Shown piece by piece: positions 8,101-14,182 of a stretch of 15,539 nt of DNA. The notes under the pieces were generated by a model. It had not been told where the DNA came from, made no database searches, and saw only the letters and a program-made list of their open reading frames with translations. Position numbers and translations under genes: made by a program. Origin of the DNA: Candidatus Eiseniibacteriota bacterium (lineage in GTDB: Bacteria; Eisenbacteria; RBG-16-71-46; CAIMUX01; WJJG01); contig VGIY01000028.1 in NCBI GenBank assembly GCA_016867695.1, positions 1-15,539 of the forward strand, read 5' to 3'. Every line of letters starts with the position of its first letter. The stretch's first letter is position 1.

Positions 8101-10030
8101 CCACCGTCACGCCCCCGCCGTAAATGAGCGCGTAGTCCAGCGTGAAGCCGAAGGGCGAGGTCGAGCCGTCGGCCTCGACGTACTTCCAGCCGTCGGTCGC
8201 GCTCGTGTTGTCGTTCCAGGCGTTGGCGTCGGCGCTGCGCTTGTAATAGACCCGCGGCCGGGTTCCCGAAGCCCCGTCGACCCCGCTCGCGTCGGTCACG
8301 GCCACATCGCCGAAGCCGTAGCTCGTCGTCTCCGTGTTGTTCGGAATCGGTGTGTAGGCGATCACCGGCGGCGCCAGGTCCAGCAGGATCCCCTCGAACT
8401 CGTCCGCCCCGATGTCGGGCGCCGCGCCCGTCCCGCCGTACCCGGGCGACCCGTAGCGGGTGTCGCCCTCGAAGTCCGCATCGATCCCGGCCACGGCCTG
8501 CCCGCCAGACTCGAGCTGCGTCGGAATCGACGCGTCCAGGTGCAGATCGGGCGGCACCGCCGCCGGGGCCACGTAGTTCGGATCCTGCGAGATGCTCGCC
8601 GCGTCCCCCGGCACCGACGCCTTCCAGGCCGCCAGCGTCGTCCTGTTCCCCGCCGTCGAGTTGCTGATCGTCCCCAGCACCCCGCCGACCCCGCTCACCC
8701 AGTAGTCGTTGTTGTTGATCGAGGTGAAGGTCGTGTTGTTGACCGAGATCGCCCAGTGCGTCCCCGTCGCCGTCCCCGCGTTCGACCGCGCATTGAAGAA
8801 GACGTTGTTGCGGATGTTCAGGAAGTTGCTCGCGTCCTTGCGGAACGCCGCCGAGTTCGCCGTCCCCGCCGCCGGTTCCCCGCTCAGGTAGACGGAGTTG
8901 TAGTCGATGTCGAAGAGCACCCCAGAGAGGCTGTAGTCCCGGATCCCGTAGATCGGGAATGTCGTCGGCACGATCCCCGCGCCGATCGCCACCCGATTGT
9001 TGTAGATCCTCACCCGTTCGCCGCTCGAGTTGCCGTTGTAGAGATAGATCCCGTTGACCGCCGTCGTCCCGTTGGCCAGCTGGATGTCGTGGATGAAGTT
9101 GTCGAAGATCCGCGCGCCCTGGCTTGAGGAGGTCGAGAAGTAGATCCCCGAGAACTCCGCCGTCGACGTCGGTTGCGTCACCGGCGCCGTGTGCGCGATG
9201 TCGTTGCCCGACACGAGACCCCCGGGGAACCCGCCCGTGTAGTTGATCCCGCGCGCGTAGACGTCCCGGATCACGTTGCCCCGCACCACCAGCCCCGTGT
9301 TGCCCGCGTTGGTGGCGTTGGCGATCGTGATCCCGTAGCCCCGGCACGTCGTGTTCGTCACCCCCGTGCTGCGGATCAGGTTGCTCTCGATCACCAGGTT
9401 CTTGACCGTGTAGGTCGAACCCCCGTCCACTCCCACGATCGCCGACGTCGTGTTCGCCGCCTCCCCCTCCAGAATGCAGTAGCGCACCGTCATGTCCGTC
9501 TGCGCCGCCGTGGGGCTGCTCTGACCGAAGCGGATCGCCGAGATCCCCAGCCCGCTCGATCCCGTCCCGGTGCAGCGGATCGTCCAATCCCGGGTGCCCC
9601 CCGCGCCCCCCGCCTGGCCGTCGAGGGTGATGTGGCTCGCCAGCACCCGGATGGCCACTTGGTTGGGGCTGGTCCCCCCGGGGATCGAGGTCAGCGCCGT
9701 GTAGCCCGCCGCCGGGCGGAAGGTCACCCCCAGCGTCGCGCTCGTCCCCGCGATCGCCGGAATGATGATGTAGCCCGGTTCCCCCGCGTACCCGGGGCTG
9801 AGCTCCAGAACGACCTGGCCCGTTCCGGTCACCCCGTTGGCCGCCAGATACGACACCGCCGTCGTGATCGACTGGAACGAGACCGGCGGGTTCTCCACCC
9901 CGTCGATCGGATACACGCTCCCGCCCTGCAGCTGCGCCAGGACGGGCGAGGCCGCGAGGACGCACAAGGCCGTGAGCAGGACCCAGGCGCGCGAAGCCGC
10001 GCCGAAGGAGAGGCAAGATGCGAACCGCAT
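2108..10030 (-). CDS. Giant secreted mosaic protein: two beta-helices, Calx-beta, cohesin-like and dockerin-like modules, FlgD-type C-terminus
   Basis: The protein has 2640 residues. It starts with a signal peptide (hydrophobic core WVLLTALCVLAASPVLA, cut near 32). A first right-handed beta-helix covers about 33-545, with many NN/GN turns, and ends in PDIGADEF after a DFEGD/R motif. An Ig-like segment covers about 547-695 and a linker about 700-798. A second beta-helix covers about 799-1366 and ends in the same PDIGADEF signature. A divergent InlB-type repeat covers about 1369-1440 (GGGSVTIDP, WSGDASG). Two Calx-beta domains cover about 1442-1663. A six-cysteine module follows at about 1667-1703 (GACCLEDGSC), then an uncharacterised jelly-roll-like segment at 1707-1933. 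A cohesin-like domain covers about 1936-2083, fibronectin-like segments about 2087-2320, a dockerin-like segment about 2323-2400 (GDFNG...VDVHDVLVL; VEFEDVIVLALNY), and a second cohesin-like domain about 2418-2540. A FlgD-Ig/T9SS-like C-terminus completes it at 2548-2640 (RPNP, GIYFYRM). GGAGGGTGA lies six bases before the ATG at 10030. It is probably an exported, calcium-stabilised surface or adhesion protein; no catalytic residues are evident. Confidence 0.95.
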   Translation of the reverse strand: MRFASCLSFGAASRAWVLLTALCVLAASPVLAQLQGGSVYPIDGVENPPVSFQSITTAVSYLAANGVTGTGQVVLELSPGYAGEPGYIIIPAIAGTSATLGVTFRPAAGYTALTSIPGGTSPNQVAIRVLASHITLDGQAGGAGGTRDWTIRCTGTGSSGLGISAIRFGQSSPTAAQTDMTVRYCILEGEAANTTSAIVGVDGGSTYTVKNLVIESNLIRSTGVTNTTCRGYGITIANATNAGNTGLVVRGNVIRDVYARGINYTGGFPGGLVSGNDIAHTAPVTQPTSTAEFSGIYFSTSSSQGARIFDNFIHDIQLANGTTAVNGIYLYNGNSSGERVRIYNNRVAIGAGIVPTTFPIYGIRDYSLSGVLFDIDYNSVYLSGEPAAGTANSAAFRKDASNFLNIRNNVFFNARSNAGTATGTHWAISVNNTTFTSINNNDYWVSGVGGVLGTISNSTAGNRTTLAAWKASVPGDAASISQDPNYVAPAAVPPDLHLDASIPTQLESGGQAVAGIDADFEGDTRYGSPGYGGTGAAPDIGADEFEGILLDLAPPVIAYTPIPNNTETTSYGFGDVAVTDASGVDGASGTRPRVYYKRSADANAWNDNTSATDGWKYVEADGSTSPFGFTLDYALIYGGGVTVGDVVQYFVVAQDLASPPNVAINSGAFATPPASVDLGAAHFPIGGTIRSYTIVDLPLSGDYTVGTALFNRVTGANLTFASRVQRVTREVLEPADPLPQMTGDKSHPDVFLADRMSWKSVVREVEEIAWVPQSHGRDYRGPLSVMRSADPTLPPEAQRGVYATITAAVADLNARGVSGPVRFLLTDATYPTETFPITVHVVNSSVPTAASPVTIKPAEGVTASVSGASAGGAIFKVFNTNYVTIDGANSAGGTTRDLAIENTSATSPIVVWFGSSGTTPITNGAIRNCQIRNGATTSSAVVISDGTTAGNAGTFSDMEVRNNSIEKAYIGVYATGGTTPANGAGLTYADNQLSASGANAIRLVGLYMQGVNGATVSGNVIANLEGATAENDVGIWLASGTVNAAVSGNSVSSLGYTGTSSNAPIGINVTPGVAGANIDVAGNTVTAISTSGTTAVRGISLSGAATGNVVVQRNNVTGVTNNSSGTWGAYGIDVSGGNNQTIKNNFVSDVRFNMTGGTAFSTTFGVFGIRLGAGTGHLVAGNSVSLFGAMLGTPNSSLLSAALGVVSTTSTGCDIRNNLLSNKLTGGTTSIAHVSAYLPAGGSSAMGLTWNNNAYYSGTSPTTQGIAQVGTTAGTGFYLAGNFDPQATTPASNLRAYTSTLSAAGTNDNASLAATADAPFVTDTDLHIDVSGVPVAPVANAGAAIDGIEDDYDGDPRSATPDIGADEFPSYTLAVSVEGGGSVTIDPDQPLHNPGSSAELTAAGDPGWAFVEWSGDASGSDNPLTVLMDADKAVTAHFGYSAQISIADAAAAEGNSGTSALLFTVTLSEAAVDTVKVDYATADSTALAGEDYIAVSGRLVFAPGDSVATIAVDILGDLLNEDDEYFLVLLADPVFALLADDRAVGAILNDDPLPGLSVSDASVLEGDRTQMLFTVTLSTASGRTVAVTAHTEDETALAGEDYEALPPTPFFFLPGEPLEQIVAVTVYPDTLVEPDETFLLVLTDPVLAELVDAVGVGTILDDDATLGACCLEDGSCQLTLETECLDLGGIFFGTGTACDPNPCSQPVPKENITLAGFDDFERSFAADYQGWILQLVERWMEPAGPAVVLDYLPFAPEQWSDLTQYPYAPGTDAAANGQGSFQVGLRLEGQDDAVTGRQWVDAILVQSEDGYTHTQSGWPAGYEQHADYTGSWPFGHYNTIGAVAGDELRLRVYSPGFHHENDPVEGRMYTRSGLASTYVETAATGIEHGWNLLSFPVSEIHNANNLREVGVKLGSRHHVWDDLYVDEVTLGDTPYPYRYVFLTPDAAFFSETPGYDTKTVSIYYDDGGGATPRVRGFSLELHYPAGCAAVAEVAVGDFLLPPGEPLFFRYADDGAGTLTIDWLILGVTQGVNGPGKLATVTFTAASEILDCCDAISFNVSQCRFRDPNNIPITNMVYVGGVVAHDITPPVAAVPTSPTHTAGVPTAIDDLKIAWATTNDPDLGLYHCPVGMRGYYLAIDQNPSGAPDPQGAYDWFTPWSPDSTGYAAWFQDLPDGDWYVHIVAYDWLWNPSTVGHFGPVSIDKTPPGMVSGFDADVTDEADRSVDLAWTNPGDADLVGVEVYRLGTAGALGSTYPEYDDDPNWAVPAWPATKAAAVAAGWTLVGQFPGTGHVDQPAARDYYYYVAFAYDGAGNYSGADAGSRDASLCYWLGDFNGTKNPTYFVDVHDVLVLSLAYNTAAGHPDYNPVCDIGPTVDWGRKSLPATDNEVEFEDVIVLALNYENAQGGRTDSPPAECSGRMTAYLAQGLRGDLLEVRVMLADNPGCLKGASVKLVFGSGLEYLGASQGGIWSGIESFFFDAPRDAALLLDACGLSGPAVEDGCHAVARFRVTNASGDLSVRLADFRARGYGNADLAGGGHASSVDDLPLPAVHGLRMARPNPTVRGASIPYALAREERVEIRIYDAAGRLVRELLDGTQAAGHYRIDWDGLHSDGSAASPGIYFYRMRAGDYQSSRRLTLVR
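5040..5708 (-). repeat. Tandem pair of Calx-beta domains within the giant protein
   Basis: Residues about 1442-1552 and 1553-1663 are two copies of the Calx-beta fold. Each has an entry motif (ISIADAAAAEGN; LSVSDASVLEGD), a central ALAGEDY motif present in both copies, and an exit motif of the form DE.F/YLVL..DPV.A ... ILDDD. The acidic clusters are the calcium-binding residues of the family. Their position between the helices and the cohesin/dockerin part suggests a calcium-rigidified stalk (inference). Confidence 0.85.
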
Positions 10031-10036
10031 GGCTAG

Positions 10037-10056
10037 TCACCCTCCGCGGCCGGTGA
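10037..10056 (-). promoter_or_regulatory. Ribosome binding site of the giant gene, overlapping a small inverted repeat
   Basis: On the minus strand GGAGGGTGA (10037-10045) lies six bases before the ATG at 10030 and fixes the start. Its GGTGA end can pair with TCACC at 10052-10056 across a ten-base loop. This would partly hide the site. The stem is only five base pairs, so an effect on translation is speculative. Confidence 0.5.
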
Positions 10057-10163
10057 GTTGATCGCGTCCGCGCGACCACTGCGGGACTGAATGCGCCCAA
10101 AGCACGTAACGCCGGCCACGATTACCGCCACTTGGACGCATCCGGACCACTCAACTGGCTAAA

Positions 10164-10192
10164 ATCATACCACGCGCCGGGTGGGCGGTCCA
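10164..10192 (-). promoter_or_regulatory. Sigma70-like promoter for the giant gene
   Basis: The minus strand has TGGACC (10187-10192, four of six to TTGACA), a 17-base spacer, and TATGAT (10164-10169, five of six to TATAAT). It lies in the only AT-rich patch of this spacer. Transcription would begin near 10157, giving a leader of about 127 bases. Confidence 0.6.
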
Positions 10193-10226
10193 CAAGGACC
10201 GGCTCTCCCGGCCGGGGGGCGGCTGA

Positions 10227-10241
10227 GCGCTAACCTAGCGC
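10227..10241. terminator. Small inverted repeat downstream of the crp-like gene
   Basis: GCGCTA-ACC-TAGCGC forms a perfect six-base-pair stem with a three-base loop, about 275 bases after the regulator stop and 35 bases upstream of the giant gene's -35 box. No T-tract follows on the minus strand. It could be a weak terminator or a protein-binding palindrome. Confidence 0.3.
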
Positions 10242-10515
10242 CGGCAGCCCAATGCCGCGGGGAGGGCCGGAGACCGCCGGCTGACAGCCGTCCTTCTCGT
10301 CCCGGACACTCCATCCGCCGCCTTGGGCGGCGCGCCAATCCGTTCTTGGGCGCCGAGCAACCCGGGTAGTGAGGCGCCGATCCTGCTCGTTGTCGTCCCG
10401 GTGATCTATGGCGTCGGGCGACGGGGCACTGGGCTGAGGAAGAGACGGACCGCCCCGCGACGTGGCGGCTCGGCGCGGTCGTGACGGCGGAGTCGGACGG
10501 ACGGCCACCAGGAAC

Positions 10516-11253
10516 TCACGGCATCTTGCGCTCGCGGGACGCGAGCGCGCCGGCGACATCCCGCAAGGCCGCCGCGCTGCGCAGCGCCACCCTCCCCCGC
10601 GCGAGCGTGATCCCGCCGTCGTTCTCGAGCGACTCGAGGACGCGGCTGACGGTCTCGCGCGCGCTCCCGACCTGGTCGGCGAGATCCTGGTGCGTGACCG
10701 CCAACTGCGTGGCGCCGGTTTCAACGAAGCGGCGCAGCAGTATGGCGGCCAGTCGCTGATCGAGCCGGTGGAAGGCGACTTCCTCGACGAGCTGCATGAG
10801 CGCCGTCACGCGCGACCCAAGAAGCTCGAAGATGTACGCGCGGAACGCGCCGCACTCCGCCACGAGCCTCTCGAAAAGATCGGCGGGAATGGCGATGCCG
10901 GCAAGGTCCTTCTCGACCAGGCCGCGCGCGGAGTATGTTGTCCGACCGAGCAGGCAGGAGACAGTCAGGATGCAGATCTCGCCCGGCCGGACCCGGTAGA
11001 GCAGGATCTCTCGGCTCGTGTGTGCGAGCCGCCCGACCCGAATCGCCCCGCGGAAAGGAAACGTCAGGCTGGTGCAGGGGGAGTCCTCATCGAAGGCCAC
11101 CGCTCCCGCAGGAATGTCTACCGTCCGCGCGCGCCGGCAGAACTCCCGCACCAGCACCGGGGAAAGCCGATCGAGAATCGGATAGCGGCGCGAGAGGCCC
11201 TCCGCCCACGATCGGGCAGACGGATCACACGCCGAGGACAGCCCGTCGCTCAT
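10516..11253 (-). CDS. Crp/Fnr-family transcriptional regulator
   Basis: Counting from the ATG at 11253 (245 residues), an N-terminal cyclic-nucleotide-binding-type beta-roll covers about 45-125, then a long dimerisation helix about 130-165, then a winged helix-turn-helix about 166-235. The recognition helix SARETVSRVLE (197-207) keeps the Arg-Glu-x-x-x-Arg pattern (Arg199, Glu200, Arg204) that E. coli CRP uses to read TGTGA half-sites. The CRP cAMP pocket motif RSA is not present: the matching stretch reads CLLGRTTYSARG. The effector is therefore unlikely to be inferred safely as cAMP. Cys60, Cys94 and Cys100 could matter for redox or metal sensing, but no Fnr-type N-terminal cysteine cluster is seen. 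A GTG at 11262 would add three residues; ATG is preferred because GGGGGTGG lies five bases upstream. The gene follows the 884-residue secreted gene by 72 bases on the same strand. Confidence 0.9.
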   Translation of the reverse strand: MSDGLSSACDPSARSWAEGLSRRYPILDRLSPVLVREFCRRARTVDIPAGAVAFDEDSPCTSLTFPFRGAIRVGRLAHTSREILLYRVRPGEICILTVSCLLGRTTYSARGLVEKDLAGIAIPADLFERLVAECGAFRAYIFELLGSRVTALMQLVEEVAFHRLDQRLAAILLRRFVETGATQLAVTHQDLADQVGSARETVSRVLESLENDGGITLARGRVALRSAAALRDVAGALASRERKMP

Positions 11254-11325
11254 GACGGCCACCCCCGCTCGAGGCTCTTCCGTTCCGGCACCGCGCCCGC
11301 ACGCGCAGGCCCGACCCTCCCGACT
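11254..11325. other. Short spacer between the secreted repeat gene and the crp-like gene
   Basis: Only 72 bases separate the stop of the upstream secreted gene from the regulator ATG. I see no good promoter and no hairpin with a T-tract. Co-transcription of the two genes is therefore plausible. Confidence 0.4.
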
Positions 11326-13980
11326 TCACCACCTGATCAGTTTCACGCGGGGCCCCTGCTGCGCGCTCATCGGCCGGGCGAAGTAGATGCCCGGAGCAAC
11401 CGCGCGACCCGTCAGGTCACGCCCGTCCCACAGGCCGGCGGCGAACAGCCCGCTCAACCGACCGGCAATGTCGAAGACGCCCCAGGCTTCGTTCGCCGGC
11501 CCGCTCGCCGGGATCTCGAGATGAACCCGCCCGGCAGACGGATTGGGGTAGAGGCGTGCCCCGCCGAGCGCGGCGACATCGCTCACGCCGGCCACGAGCG
11601 GACCAGCGAAGCGCACGACGACACGCTCCGCGGCGTAGGGCGCCTCGGGCACCAACACCGCGTAGGCGATCGTCGCCGAGGCGCCGCCGACGCGACCAGT
11701 GGCTGTGCCGAGGACCGCAGGCCAGGTCTCCGGCACGTCGTCTACTGCGATCTCGAAGCCGCCAGGATCCAGGACCGTGCCGTCGGCCTGCACGCGCAGA
11801 CCGAAAATGTCAGGACGCAGGTCGGCCGTCGATGCCGCGTGGCGCCGATCGTGGAACAGGATCAGGAACTGCTCGCCGTCCCAGGCGACGGCGGACGCGG
11901 TCTGGTCGCCGGCCGAGGCGAGGAGCAGGTCGCCCTCGTAGGCGTCGAGCCGCGTGCCGTTGGCGTCGAAGCGGCACCCGTAGAGGTCCCAGCAACAGCT
12001 CCCGTTCGCCGTGCTCTCGAAGGTGATGAGCGCGGTGCCGCCGCCGACCGCCACGGCGGGCGCGTAGCTGTAGAAGCGTCCCGCCGACTGCCCATCGGCC
12101 GCGACGAAGTTGGTGCCGGCAACACCGGCGGCGCTGACGAAGTTCGCGCGGATGCGCGCCCAGGGGTTGTCGTGGGTCCAGCGTCCCTGCCAGACCACCA
12201 GCCAGCGATCTCCGAAGGCCGCGACGCGGGGGTGCATCGCATAGCTGTCGCCGACGACGTCACTGGTCTGCGCGGGCGGGCCGAGGACGGCGCCATCGGA
12301 TCCGCGCATGCGGATGGAGTAGACGAGCCGGTGCTGGGGATAGCCGGGTCCGTGCGTGCCCACGACCAGGAATTCGCCGTCCAACCCCGCCGCGTCCGGC
12401 TCCAGCCCGTTCATGATGAAGATCGGCGCAGGATCGAGAGGCGTGCCGTCGGCGAGAAAGCGCCGGCCGTAAACCCGGTTCTGACCCGGTCCGCCCGGTG
12501 TCCAGACGACCAGGAAGCGCTCGCCGTCGCAGGCGACGGCGGGCCCGCTGGTGTAGACCTCACCACTCGTCGCGACCTCCATCGGCTCGGCGAGCAGGAA
12601 GTTGCCGGCGGCATCGAGCAGGGTGGCGAGGATGCGCGACTCGCCGTCGACGGTGCTCTTGAAGACGAGCATCGTGGTCGAACCGTCGCTCGCCATGCGC
12701 GGCAGCGTCTGGGCGGGCGCAGACGAGGAGATGCCGGTCGCGGGGTCGGCGGCGAGATCAGGGTTCAGGCGCGTCGTGAAGACATCGAGGAAGTAGAAGC
12801 GGTCGTCGGCCCAGACGAGCTGCGCTCCGCCGCCCGCGGCGGGCGCGAGCCGGGGCGCGCCGTGGGACGAGGGGTGGGACTCATCGATCGCCACGCCGCC
12901 CGGATCCAGTACGACGCCATCTGTGCCGACCCGCGCCGCACGGATCCCGGGATGATCCCAGGCGACGATCCAGCGGCCGCCGTCGAAGGCGGCGTCGGGC
13001 ACCGCCCCCCAGGTCGCCTGACCGGCCACGAGGAGCGGCGGCGTGTCGAGCACCTGGCCCGCCGTGGTGATGCGGGTCGCGATGATGTCATGGAAGACGT
13101 ACCAGCCGGGAGCGGCCGCGCAGGCCAGGAACCCACTCCCGCTGGAGGCGAGCCGCGTCGGATAGGAGCCGGAGAAGATCGTGAAGGCGTTTGGGCCGGC
13201 AGGATCGAGCGCCGGGGTGAGAAGCACACCGGCAATGCTGCTGCTCTCGTTGTAGGCGAGGAGGTACCGGCCGCCGGCAAAGGCCGCGCTCAGGACCGAA
13301 CGCATGAAGTAGGTCTCGGGAAGCACCACGCGGCCGCCCGGATCGAGAACGCCTCCCGCGGCCGAGATCCTCGCCCCGCGCGCGGCGGCGTTGCCGGCCG
13401 TCGTGCCCGACCAGAAGACCGCCCACCCCGAGCCGTCGCTGGCTAGCGTCAGGTAGGTGCCGGCGTGTTCCGAGATCAGGATCGGCTCCTCGTCTAGGAC
13501 CTCGCCCTGCGGCGAGACGCGCACGCCGCGCAGTCGCGGCTCCGTGCCGACCGGGTGGGCCTGGTCGAGCGCGACGACCAGCCAGTGCGTGCCATTCCAG
13601 GCGACCTGCGGCACGGTCTGGCCCGAGCCGTCTAGGAGGATGGGGATCGGGAGAGGATCCAGGAGCGTCCCCTGCGCGTCGAGCCGCGCCCCGTAGATGT
13701 CGTACCCCGCACGGTTCGAGCGCAGGTCCGACCAGACTACCAGCGATAGGCCATCGCCCTTCGAGATCGCCGCCTGGTGCTGATCGGAGGCGGCCAGGCC
13801 GAGGTCCGCATCCCCCGGTACGAAGGCGGGCGGCGAGAACTCGGGCGGTACCGCGGACGCGGGCTGGACGCCGATCAGGAACGCGGCGAAGAGCGTGACG
13901 AGGAGCGCGGCGACCGGCAGAACGGCGGACGCACGCGTGTGCATCAGGCGGGAAACCGCGGAGCGCATCAAGGCGATCAT
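11326..13980 (-). CDS. Secreted repeat protein, propeller-like, with FlgD/T9SS-type C-terminal module
   Basis: The protein has 884 residues from the ATG at 13980. A signal peptide has its hydrophobic core at about 19-40 and ends ASA near 44. The body (about 60-790) is made of about ten repeats, each with a strand like WLVVW or FLVVW, then Y/F-G-x-R (DIYGARL, VYGRRF, LYGCRF, IFGLRV), then G-x-x-LDPGG. Such repeats are common in large secreted proteins of myxobacteria and FCB-group candidate phyla and suggest a beta-propeller. One repeat has neighbouring cysteines (NGSCCWDLYGC). The end (810-884) holds YPNPSAG, a VFDIAGR strand and APGIYFAR, the FlgD-Ig or type IX sorting style also present in the giant protein. 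The start is chosen on GGGAGGA six bases upstream and because the signal peptide then sits at the N-terminus. A longer frame to 14097 lacks support. The role is probably at the cell surface; no enzyme motif was recognised. Confidence 0.9.
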   Translation of the reverse strand: MIALMRSAVSRLMHTRASAVLPVAALLVTLFAAFLIGVQPASAVPPEFSPPAFVPGDADLGLAASDQHQAAISKGDGLSLVVWSDLRSNRAGYDIYGARLDAQGTLLDPLPIPILLDGSGQTVPQVAWNGTHWLVVALDQAHPVGTEPRLRGVRVSPQGEVLDEEPILISEHAGTYLTLASDGSGWAVFWSGTTAGNAAARGARISAAGGVLDPGGRVVLPETYFMRSVLSAAFAGGRYLLAYNESSSIAGVLLTPALDPAGPNAFTIFSGSYPTRLASSGSGFLACAAAPGWYVFHDIIATRITTAGQVLDTPPLLVAGQATWGAVPDAAFDGGRWIVAWDHPGIRAARVGTDGVVLDPGGVAIDESHPSSHGAPRLAPAAGGGAQLVWADDRFYFLDVFTTRLNPDLAADPATGISSSAPAQTLPRMASDGSTTMLVFKSTVDGESRILATLLDAAGNFLLAEPMEVATSGEVYTSGPAVACDGERFLVVWTPGGPGQNRVYGRRFLADGTPLDPAPIFIMNGLEPDAAGLDGEFLVVGTHGPGYPQHRLVYSIRMRGSDGAVLGPPAQTSDVVGDSYAMHPRVAAFGDRWLVVWQGRWTHDNPWARIRANFVSAAGVAGTNFVAADGQSAGRFYSYAPAVAVGGGTALITFESTANGSCCWDLYGCRFDANGTRLDAYEGDLLLASAGDQTASAVAWDGEQFLILFHDRRHAASTADLRPDIFGLRVQADGTVLDPGGFEIAVDDVPETWPAVLGTATGRVGGASATIAYAVLVPEAPYAAERVVVRFAGPLVAGVSDVAALGGARLYPNPSAGRVHLEIPASGPANEAWGVFDIAGRLSGLFAAGLWDGRDLTGRAVAPGIYFARPMSAQQGPRVKLIRW
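11610..13790 (-). repeat. About ten protein-level repeats of the 'YGxR...GxxLDPGG' type
   Basis: Spaced copies include DIYGARLDAQGTLLDP, GVRVSPQGEVLDE, ARGARISAAGGVLDPGG, ATRITTAGQVLD, AARVGTDGVVLDPGG, VYGRRFLADGTPLDP, LYGCRFDANGTRLD and IFGLRVQADGTVLDPGG. The spacing is irregular at roughly 50-110 residues, and two copies (SIRMRGSDGAVLG and FVSAAGVAGTN) are degenerate. This spacing fits blades of one or two beta-propellers better than short solenoid turns. Confidence 0.75.
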
Positions 13981-13986
13981 GGCTTT

Positions 13987-13993
13987 TCCTCCC
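13987..13993 (-). promoter_or_regulatory. Ribosome binding site of the secreted repeat gene
   Basis: GGGAGGA on the minus strand lies six bases before the ATG at 13980. It decides that start over the in-frame start at 14097, which has no comparable site. Confidence 0.75.
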
Positions 13994-14070
13994 TGGAGAG
14001 CTGCAGTCGGAACTCCCAGATTCGTCGACGAGGATGCGCGTGCATGGCGACGCCTCCCGGCCAGCGAGTC

Positions 14071-14086
14071 GGTGACGCGGGTCACA
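14071..14086 (-). promoter_or_regulatory. Near-consensus CRP-type operator
   Basis: The minus strand reads TGTGA-CCCGCG-TCACC, nine of ten positions to the CRP core TGTGA-N6-TCACA. The inner GTGAC/GTCAC arms are perfectly inverted. It lies about 90 bases upstream of the secreted repeat gene's ATG and downstream of the AT-rich patch that may hold the promoter. If so, binding here could repress by roadblock. A promoter closer to the gene would instead make it an activator site. Confidence 0.5.
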
Positions 14087-14182
14087 TCGAGGCGCAATGC
14101 GCGCCCAACGCGACGCGGTTGCAGGTGAACCGGGGATTCGGCCCGCCTGCGCGCATCGCCTGCCGGCCCGAGACCAGAAGGC

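Larger units (their letters stand above)
10031..10515. other. 485-base gap between the crp-like gene and the giant gene
   Basis: This spacer holds the giant gene's leader (about 127 bases), its promoter at 10164-10192, and small inverted repeats: GCGCTA/TAGCGC at 10227-10241 and CGGCT/AGCCG at 10278-10290. The repeats may mark the 3' end of the crp-like transcript. Open frames through it are only extensions of frames from the regulator gene and have no recognisable protein features. No RNA gene was recognised. Confidence 0.6.

Noticed and set aside
2417..9127. 2236-codon plus-strand open frame
   Set aside because: It is in exact antisense codon register with the giant gene. Its Arg/Val/Asp/Gly/Ala-rich translation has no domain, while the minus strand has clear domains throughout.
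10058..10062. TTGAT, a possible Fnr half-site in the giant gene leader
   Set aside because: There is no partner ATCAA at the required four-base spacing, and the regulator's recognition helix is CRP-like rather than Fnr-like.
7740..10100. 786-codon minus-strand open frame overlapping the giant gene start
   Set aside because: It is a frame-shifted shadow of the first beta-helix, Gly/Arg/His-rich, without a credible ribosome binding site.
10462..13446. 994-codon plus-strand open frame
   Set aside because: It is in antisense register with both the Crp/Fnr gene and the secreted repeat gene and runs through their spacer. It has no recognisable domain.
11610..13790. Repeats as a CRISPR array or DNA-level tandem repeat
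   Set aside because: The repetition is at protein level only, with irregular spacing and poor nucleotide identity, inside one long coding frame.
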